The position numbers were made by a program, and so were the translations under genes. The notes beneath the pieces were generated by a model. It was not told where the DNA came from. It saw only the letters and a list, made by a program, of their open reading frames with translations, and made no database searches. A stretch of DNA of 64,000 bases from contig CM028335.1 of NCBI GenBank assembly GCA_016647705.1, forward strand, positions 43,311,526 to 43,375,525, written 5' to 3'. This document shows positions 55,972 through 64,000 of this stretch, one piece after another. The stretch comes from Eucommia ulmoides (lineage: Eukaryota > Streptophyta > Magnoliopsida > Garryales > Eucommiaceae). Within the stretch, counting starts at the first letter, position 1. The number at the start of each line of letters is the position of its first letter.

Positions 55972-57170
55972 ATACCGAAAAGATTAGCTTCCAAAAAGGC
56001 AAGAAAAGGAGAAGTATCGGAGCTGATCCCGGATTTCGATTCAACTAGATTAGTGTCAAAAGCTACGGAAGAACACTACAACCGTCATGAGTACAATCGG
56101 GCTTGCATTAAACAACGCGACTTTGGGCCTTTAGAGGCTCTTCTAATGGAGTTTCGAAATGTTATCCAAGGAAGGGGATGGGAGCGATTCTGCAGATCGC
56201 CTCCCCGGGTGAGGTAGCATTGGTCCGGGAGTTCTATAGAAATATTACTGAAGGGACGGACACCCATACGAGAGTCCGAGGCTGCCCAATAAATTTTAGT
56301 TCTGCTCAGTTTAATGTGCTATTAGAAGTGGCGCCGCTGGCACCGACTCTAGAGCTAGATGGAGATAAGGCCGAGAGTATGGAAACTGTTATGTAGGCCC
56401 TAACAACCGGCAACGTCAAATGGACTGTCACAGGGCTGGAGCAAGCCACATTCCCAGCCAAATACCTAGATCTGATTCCGAAGGTTTGATACTATTTTAT
56501 TTATAGGAATTTCATTCCAACCTTTCATCACTCCGATGTTTCAAAGGAGAGGGCTATGACGCTCTACGCCATCAAATCCGGGAAGCCAATTAACGTAGGA
56601 TCTTTGATATATTCATCGATTCTCCATACCGTCAAAACGACGAAAGCAGGTCTTCATTTTCCATCTTTCTTGACTGAAATTTTTTGTCAAGCCGATGCTG
56701 TAATCAGTGTGGATAATCTGTTGGCCCCTGCCTCTTAACTTGATCAATCAACGATAAATAGAATGTGGAAAGAGAGAGCGCTGGGGCAAGGTGAAGAAAG
56801 ATGAGAAGCACAAGAAACACATCGGCCGGATGAGGCAGGGCCTTCTGAGGCCCCGAATTTCGCAGCACCTAGGCAAGCCCCGAATGATTTGGAGCGTGTT
56901 TCTCAAGATATTCAGAATGTTCAGCTTGATAACCGTGTTCTACGACAAGCACAGTATAATACGGATCTCCGGATTGCCGTGCTAGGGGCTTATATGGATC
57001 AATGCATGCAGTATCATGATCAAGTGCACCGGTTTATGTGCGAGCGTTTTGGCTATGACATGAGTGCTTTTCTACAGATACCACAAATGTCTCCTGACCT
57101 TTTGCAATAGCCACAATTCCCTTTCACACACGGCAGTGGTGGCGATGATGTTCCCCCAGAAGGACAGTAG
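55972..57170 (+). pseudogene. Gag-like ORF of copy 2, start codon lost
   Basis: The position of copy 1's ATG is ATA here (ATACCGAAAAG). Frames give a basic start, GRGWERFCRSPPR, then after a frameshift GEVALVREFYRNITEG and VRGCPINFSSAQFN. A stop follows, then IPTFHHSDVSKERAMTLYAI, GKPINVGSLIYSSIL and LHFPSFLTEIFCQA, the best-preserved part of the plant transposon protein domain. The tail includes LDNRVLRQAQYNTDLRIAVL and ends EGQ-stop at 57170. Broken by at least three frameshifts or stops. Confidence 0.7.
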
Positions 57171-58896
57171 GAGGTGATACTTCTACGTCTCATCTCCTAG
57201 GTATATGTTCCAACCCAATATTTTTCCATACATGCTATATATTGTAATTGGGTTCGCTGCTCAGACAGTAGGGACATTGCCTCGTTTAAGTTTTGGGGGG
57301 GTGTTATGGTGTTTATCCATGGTGTTCATCCATTTTTTTTTTTTTTTGTAGAAAATGATGAACAAAAATTTGACCAATTTTTTTTGATGTATTATATTTG
57401 AATGTTTACGTATGCATAGTTACGTTTTGTAGACGTTCTAATTTATAATGTAGATGTTAATTTCTAGTTAAGTTGTATTTTAATCTTTGTTTATGTATGT
57501 GTAATGTTTAGTTAGAGTATGTATGCTAAGTTTTAGATATTAGAGTAGATATGTTAATGAATGAAGTTATTTTTGCATGTGAGTTGCTGAGTTCATCTAG
57601 ACTATTTCCCGATGATGAAAATTATCCCCTAATTGTATATTGAGGTCGAGGGTAATGCCATTCACGTGTGTTTTGTGTGCTTAGCATGTCGATTAGGTAA
57701 AAATTATTTTGATTCTAAAATTGCATGATAGCATAGACTCATTGTATAATTATTTGAACGATTTGATGTCGATTATTCAGTAATAAGTTCATGACAGAAA
57801 TGAGGAACCTAGAACTTGATTGGGAGAGGCTTGAGGCGAAATTATATGTGAGGTAATTCTGGAGGCATGATTTAGGCCTTCAATTTTTTTCGCTTGAACC
57901 TTTTTGAAACCAGCCTAAAAAATTTATTCTCTTTTTCTCTTGTTGAAGCCATAAAATTTTCAATTCTAAACACATATCTATACTTTAGCTAATTAAATAT
58001 TTCCAAACCATTGTCGCTAAGCCTAAGATTCAAATTCAGTGAAATCAAGTAGCATAGACTAATGCTAACTAGAAGTGAGCGATTGGGGTTTCAGACGAAA
58101 GTTTATTGGTTCAATATTGAAGTATTCACTTGTCAGTCTCTTAGTTCTTTTTGCACGACCCAATAATTATACAAATTCGGATAAGTTTAGGGGTGTGCTT
58201 GTCTTATTGAACACAAACACACACACAAAAAAAAAAAAAACCCAAACTATTTGAATATAGTTTTTAATTCTGTTTCTTGTGACAAGTAAATACAAAGTTC
58301 TTCAGTTCTCATTCAGGGTTGTGTTTTAAATGTGTGGGGTTATGAGAGAGTGATATAGCGACAAGCGTTTGTGCTTCGGGTATCGTTCATTCTATAACAA
58401 TTTTCTATTTTCTATTCCAATGATATCCTTAGTCGTTCTCCAAATCCAAACAAGCCCTATTGATCTTTGTGAATGTCTGAACCTACATTAGTGGATAGTT
58501 GAGCCCAGTCAAGCGTATGGTTTTCCTAAATCTTTTAAAGTTTAAGTCTTGAGCTTAGCTACTGAATAATCCAATCCAGTGTTTGATTTGTTATACATTT
58601 GAGTTCTCACACACACACATTTCAAATGGATCTAGAATAGTTTTAACTAATATTGAGTGTTGAAATTTTAGAACATCACGTGGTGTGTGTTATTCCTTAA
58701 CTTGATCTGATTACGGGTTGTTGAGGGAAAAACCACTTGGTTTCTTCGATTGAACTTGAATCTCACATGTGTTTACTTCTTATTTGTTAATGTTTATTTA
58801 TTTTAGTTTAGCAATTAGCTAATTAGTGTAGTTTGTTCGTTTTAGTATTACGGTGTTTTGCTCGAGGACTAGCAAAATTTCAAGTTTGAGGGTATT

Positions 58897-60330
58897 TGAT
58901 AGGTTGAAAATATCTATCTATTTCTAAGCCGAATTTGCCAGTTTTCGAGTGTTTTATTAATGTTTTATTGTGTTTTTGTTAGTTTTTATATAATTCAGGT
59001 GTAGGGACGTTAACGAGCTATAAACGAGCGAAATGGTGGGAAAACAGCGAAGAAATGATGGAAAAATACAACGTTTTAGGACAGCAAGCCATCGCCGTGG
59101 CCGTGAGAATGCAGAGAAGGGCTATATGAGCCAGCGTCCCATTGCCGCAGTAGTAAAAGATCAGAAAATTTGAAGACTGTTCCACCGCTGAAGCGGTAAT
59201 TCCCACTGCCTAGGAAGTGAAACGACAGAAAGATCCTGAAGTTCACCGCCTTCTCCATTGCCACGGTGAAGGTCAAACCGACTTACCCACCGCTACGGCG
59301 GTAAATCCCACCGCTGCGGCGGTCAGCTCTGCATTGAGAAGAAGATATTTTTAGATATTTTTGAAACCTTAGGCCTATAAAACGGACTCTCCCATGTTTG
59401 AAAAATGTTGTTGGACGTTCCTAACCTTAGCTTAGGGTTCTTTAGCCATTCTTGAGAGAGCAAGAAGAGGAGGTTCATCATTTGAGATGACAAAGCATTT
59501 GCGGACCGATCATTGGCGACTGTGGACCATTCCACTCTCAGATTTGATCGTTCTTCCTTTGTTTTTATCTTTATAATTACTTTTCCATATCTAATGATGT
59601 TGAATCCCTCTTGTTTTGTATGTTTATATTTCTAAGAACATGTAGTTTAGATAAATATTATCTAGGTGTTGTTGTAAGTCATATAAATGCTAGTTTGATT
59701 GAATATACGTTACTTTAATGGTTATTTGTCTCAATCCAATTGTGTTTATCGTTATTCTTGATATTATGCTAGTTTAGATAATTAGAGAATATAGGGTTTG
59801 ACACTCGGGAGAGGTAACCCTGGATTCGGATTAGGTTAAACACAACGCGACGATCCAATAACCTGGGAGGGAGTTCGAAAGTGTGCAATCCATGACTTTG
59901 GTTCACTACTCATGTGACTATGTGTTCAAAAAGATGTTCGAGGGGGACTTCGGCATCAACGCGAAGTCATATATTTGTTCTCTTTACACTCGAAAGAGGG
60001 AGTAAGCGAGTTATAGATACAGAGATTGTCAGATAGGATAAACATCATTATTGCTAACTAAACGAAGTCAAATATGTATTTTATGAAAGAAATCAATACC
60101 TAGGTAATCAATATAGTTAGAACTAACCCAATAGTTGTAATTTATCTTAATCTTAATTAAAATACAAGCAATTTTTTAAAAGTCGAGATAATATGAGACT
60201 ATGAAAATCACAGTATTCAACTAATTTATACTTCCCTAGTGGAACGATATCCAATCTCACGATCATCTATACCAAAACTTGACCTCGTGTACTTGCGAGT
60301 AGTTAATACGCGAGCGCGTAAAAAATGCTA
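58897..60330 (+). repeat. 3' LTR of TR-GAG copy 2, diverged palindrome pairs
   Basis: Begins TGATAGGTTGAAAATATC. Remaining pairs are CCGCTGAAGCGG/CTGCCTAGGAAG (59185/59206) and CCGCTACGGCGG/CCGCTGCGGCGG (59290/59311), each 21 bp apart, with a degenerate pair between. A CCTATAAAACGG TATA box lies about 50 bp beyond (59374). The 3' end is approximate. Confidence 0.7.
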
Positions 60331-60378
60331 CGTTGTACAATGGCCATATGCAAGAAATCGTTTATAAGTTACAAAAAA

Positions 60379-60720
60379 TGTTGGTTCATGCATGGCTAAC
60401 TGTCCACTACCTTTCTGCATGTCCAAGAGTGCTTATGTAATGGTCAGAATCTATAAAAAGGGCTGTGCAATCGGTTTTGGTTTCCTAAGCCTACAATCTA
60501 ATTTTAGAAACCAAATACACCATCAAACAGAGATTGAGTGAGGTTTAGAAGAGCCTTAACCCGAAACCAACATTTCCCATAATCTTGAGTAAGTGAGAAT
60601 GGCAAGGCTAGAGGTATGCACCCAATCCACTTTTTGATTTCGCATTGACCTAATTGCTGTTTTTATATGCATGAGCATGTTTAGATTGTTAAGGTTTATC
60701 CCACAATTGATATCAGAGCA
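60379..60720 (+). mobile_element. Candidate copia LTR (327 bp) with primer-binding site
   Basis: TGTTGGTTCATGC at 60379 to TTTATCCCACA at 60705, with a TATAAAAAGGGC box near 60451, followed by TTGATATCAGAGC, one mismatch from the Met-tRNA binding site. No gag follows, so it is a truncated element at best. Confidence 0.45.
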
Positions 60721-61494
60721 ATTTTTGCCTCTGTCTTGCTGTTCTTGTATTTAGTTTCATTATTATTCATTAATGGCAAAAAATGAGTTTTCCAAAAATT
60801 TTAATATTTTTGGGAATATTTTGTATAGAAAAATTCAACGTTTCATTACGAGTTCAACGATATAAATTTAATAGAATTTGGACTTGTGGTTAATTTTATA
60901 TGATGTTTTGAAGATTAGAAAATCTAAAATGTTGTTATGCATGATTATTGTTCGTAGCGTTCTGTTCTAGGTTAAGGGTTAGTGTCGAAGACGATGTAAT
61001 TGACGTAGTCTTGATAAGTTAGCGGATCAACACAATGTTATAATTTAGTTATAGTTTATATCCATGAAAATATATCACAAGCCTTGTGTTGGTTTTGTGG
61101 CAACTCTGCCTAAGGATTGAATTTTAATACGGGCATGGTCTAGGGTTCGAATATTTCCTCGTACATATTTTCCTTTTAAAGTACAAAAGGGCCTTGTAAA
61201 TTACGTGCCCAAAAAGTTCAAACCCATACCCCTTAGATTACTGAAATAGCCTACCACCACTAGGACAAGCAACCAATTATTGAAAAATTCTCGCACTGTT
61301 TATTAATAAGGAAGTCAGCGTGCATTACATACATTTATTTATTAAAATTAGTTGTATGTATAATTTTTGTTATTTATTATGCATGTAATATTAGGTTAAA
61401 TAATGCACATTGACGCAAGGCTTATTATGAATTTAATTTTGGATATTCATATACTTATATTATTTATTATGTTATTTTGTGTGTATAATTTTGA
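60721..61494. other. AT-rich sequence, nothing recognised
   Basis: No coding frame or transposon terminus. May be the decayed interior of the preceding copia candidate. Confidence 0.35.
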
Positions 61495-62290
61495 TGAGGG
61501 TATTTTCGGGCACCTCTTAGTCAACACTTGGACCCAGCCATGTGGCATTCCGAAATCCACAAATACCACACTGGAGCATACGCTGACCATGACTCCACCC
61601 TGGAACCTCATTTGTATCTAGGGAGGAGCGAGGAGCCCCGCAAGGACGTGCCGCCCTGAGCTTTATGCCGTGCCCTGGGCGTTTAGTTTCAGGGACTGAA
61701 CCATTCACCTTGACCGACTCCCCCTTTCACCTTATTTCTTCTCCAAGACTCCACGGATCTCTGCTCTCTTCCACCAGCTCACCACTGCAGGTCTGACAAA
61801 GGCCCGTAGGCTTTGCCAAATGGGTCCGAAAGCCCGAGCCCAATGATTGCCTCCTAAACGCCCCGGATTATCGGCTAAACACAGGGTTTTGACTAATTAA
61901 CCATGTTTAAGCCCGACTAATAATCTCCAATGCCTATATATATTGGGGGCTATGTAAGCCCAATGTACGCTTTAATGCTTTACATTACGCACAAGTTCAT
62001 TTATTTACTTGCTATATTTTGTGCATTTTCTCTTTGAGCACTGATTACCACGCCGGAGGAGCTTCACAAAGATAAATCCTAGTTTGAGCCTTCTGTAGGT
62101 ATACTCCTTGAGGAGCAGGACTCTGGACATAGCAAGTCAGTCCTACTAGGACTCAACATGTCTCACCCAAAGAATTTCCAACCTACGACTCCACCTCAGT
62201 AGGAGGACCCACCTGTCATCCGACTAGACCATACTCAAAGTGTGTACCAGTTTTATGCACCAACAGTTTGGCACCGTCTGTGGGAACCAT
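61495..62290 (+). mobile_element. Tat-like Ty3 5' LTR and primer-binding site
   Basis: GC-richer than its surroundings. A TATATATATTGGGGGC TATA region lies near 61935 and the LTR ends GCACCAACA at 62265. It is followed by TTTGGCACCGTCTGTGGGAA, the primer-binding form common in Tat-type plant Ty3 elements (usually TTTGGCGCCGTC...). The left LTR end is uncertain. Confidence 0.7.
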
Positions 62291-62373
62291 GCAAAAAGCT
62301 TTCCCCTGATCACTTCTCTCTACTCAGCTGAGCTTGAGTGATCACAAGGTCTAATTAGACACAAAATAGAAGA

Positions 62374-64000
62374 ATGAGAAGACATGTCAAAAAATCCAAG
62401 CGCATACCCCCAGCTCTCACCAACGAGGATAACTGCCCCTAACATAGTCAAGCAAGACCATCCACACTGCGACATGAGGCTACGGGACAGATCTCAGGAC
62501 CTGTGGAGGCATATCGGGTTGATATTCTTGAACGCATAATGCAAGAGTTCAAGTCAAATGTATAACTCATCCTCGCACGGTTGCCACCGCCCCATGCTTA
62601 GGGTGGACCAGCCCTCTAACCCGGAACTCCCGAGAGGCCACCTCAAAACTGCGATGTTTTTGTGGACACTCCGAATGGGCTGGAGTCCAAGGGACGCTCT
62701 CCGCCTCGCAATCCTGAGGTTGTAGGCCAGGAGAGGTTCCCCTTGCAATGTCAAGATCTCCACGTCTACTACCACACAAATTTGTGCTAAGGGATATGTC
62801 TATGTTCCCTAATGGTCGAGATCTTCATCGGCCTGCCAGGTCCGATAACAGAGGTCGGCGTGAGCATGAGGTTGACTCCTACTCACCTTCTTCCCTCTCA
62901 TCACCCTGCAGCCTGAGCTCTGGACAGTCAGATCCAGAGAGAGCCTCGAGTAGGAGAGGTTGTAGAGCGTCTCCTGTCCAATATGGAAGCCCGTCTCTAT
63001 GAGGTGCAAGGAGGCCGGGTAGGATCTGGTGTTATTCCAGAGGTAAATTCTCCGTTTGTAGATGAGGTTCGGGAAGAAGTAGCATCGAGGTACTTTACCC
63101 AACCCCAAATGAGTCTGTATGATGGGACTTCAGATCCCGTTGACCACTTGTCTATGTTCAAGTCTCATATAGACATGCAGGTGGCCTCGGTAGCTTTGCG
63201 GTGCAGAGCCTTTCCCATCATCGTTATAGGTGCTGGAAGATCGTGATTCCAGAGTTTGAGGTCAGTGTCCATCTCTATCTTCAGGGACTCGAGAAGTTGT
63301 TCTTGGCTCATTTCAGTCATTCCTAGTGGAGGCCAAGGATTGTGGCTCATATCCTCACTATTCGGCAAGAGCCCACTGAATCTTTGGGTGATTACGTTGA
63401 GCGTTTCAACTGAGAAATAAATTTGTGTGATGCATTTCCTGATGCTGTTGCGCAAAATTCCTTTGTTAATGGGCTTCGGTATCAGAGATTATCCTACAAT
63501 CTCTACTCCAACCCTACTCTTATACTTGATCATGCTCTAGATTGTGGGATTAGATTCCATGGTGTTGACCTCCGTGTTGCAACCAAGAGAGGGAAGGAAG
63601 GAACAAACAATCCGAGAGAACCAGGGAATGGAGGTTCTATTCAAGCCCAAGGCTCGAGAAGATTATGAGCTGAAGGGGGGTTTAGACCCCTACCCATAGA
63701 CAAGAGGCCACTTCCTCCTCCAGGGCATCACCAACCAGATTTCACCCACTCACGACCTTAGTAGCCACTATCTTTGCAAAAAAATTAGGACAAGACTTAT
63801 TCCCTCATCCGCCGCCCCTGAGGGAAAGGCCGGTCGGGAGATCGATGACCCAATACTATGAGTTCCACCAAGACTGAAGTCACTCCATAGAGAACTATTT
63901 CCAGCTCCAGCAGGAAATTAAAACTCTTGTCTAAAGAGGCTAACAGAGATGAACTATAGGGGCAACCTTGGGCCCAAAGAAGAAGGGAAAACCGCAACTA
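62374..64000 (+). pseudogene. Tat-like Ty3 gag, frameshifted, runs off the window
   Basis: An N-terminal Arg/Lys-rich region from the ATG at 62374 is followed across frameshifts by a conserved gag core. In it are YDGTSDPVDHLSMFKSHI at about 63118-63170, VALRCRAFPII, EPTESLGDYVERFN near 63370-63410, and AVAQNSFVNGLRYQRL. This matches the Retrotrans_gag core of Tat-type elements. The stretch between 63210 and 63420 changes frame at least twice. The rest of the element lies beyond the window. Confidence 0.75.

Larger units (their letters stand above)
55956..60330 (+). mobile_element. TR-GAG-like element, copy 2, lacking its 5' LTR
   Basis: The interior starts abruptly at TGTGATTGTGATTG (shared with 49451 in copy 1) after the Tekay LTR, so the 5' LTR, primer-binding site and leader are missing. 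Gag-like ORF 55972-57170, noncoding region to 58896, then a 3' LTR from TGATAGG at 58897 to about 60330. It is clearly more diverged from copy 1 than copy 1's two LTRs are from each other. Confidence 0.7.

Noticed and set aside
62554-62779. Two overlapping minus-strand frames
   Set aside because: Antisense to the gag N-terminal region on the plus strand, which shows the real homology.

Overview
This is plant nuclear DNA, most likely from a eudicot. It carries one recognisable host gene buried in nested LTR retrotransposons. The order cannot be decided from the sequence. The plant assignment rests on the gene family, plant-type GT-AG introns in AT-rich DNA, and plant retroelement lineages: Sirevirus copia, chromodomain (Tekay/Del-type) Ty3, TRIM, TR-GAG-like and Tat-like elements.

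Region 1 (about 1.3-25.7 kb, + strand) is a DEMETER/ROS1/DML-type 5-methylcytosine DNA glycosylase gene. About 21 exons can be joined by hand with GT-AG junctions into an open frame of about 1,424 codons. The frame has the Lys-rich N-terminal motif, the helix-hairpin-helix Lys and the Asp 18 residues later, the four-Cys Fe-S loop, and the C-terminal permuted CXXC and RRM-like segments. Four introns hold transposons. Intron 12 (10.4 kb, numbered with the 20-exon core, as below) contains copia, Ty3, TRIM and RNase H relics. Intron 17 (4.1 kb) holds an antisense Ty3 element with a copia inside. Intron 18 holds a 1.28-kb MULE-like element, and intron 19 a Harbinger-type MITE.

Region 2 (26-31 kb) is intergenic. 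It holds a Sirevirus solo LTR and unclassified AT-rich sequence.

Region 3 (30.9-46.3 kb) is a decayed Tekay/Del-type Ty3 element. Its 5' LTR was split by a complete but decayed 9.2-kb Sirevirus (32809-41991) with a 5-bp target duplication.

Region 4 (46.3-60.3 kb) holds two copies of a non-autonomous LTR element with only a gag-like ORF (plant transposon protein / Transposase_32-like; TR-GAG type). A Tekay-type LTR fragment lies between them.

Region 5 (60.4-64 kb) holds a short copia LTR candidate, then a Tat-like Ty3 LTR, primer-binding site and gag running off the window.

The most unusual signal is a set of paired short palindromes in LTRs. In the TR-GAG element, 12-bp units (CCGCCTAGGCGG type) occur in pairs about 20 bp apart, four pairs per LTR and five more in the leader. 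Several base changes in one partner are matched by complementary changes in the other, as expected of hairpins. The Sirevirus LTRs have an analogous array of GTCGAC pairs exactly 12 bp apart. Where a TATA-like box is visible, the LTR arrays lie upstream of it. A looser version sits in the Tekay LTR fragment at 54.3 kb.
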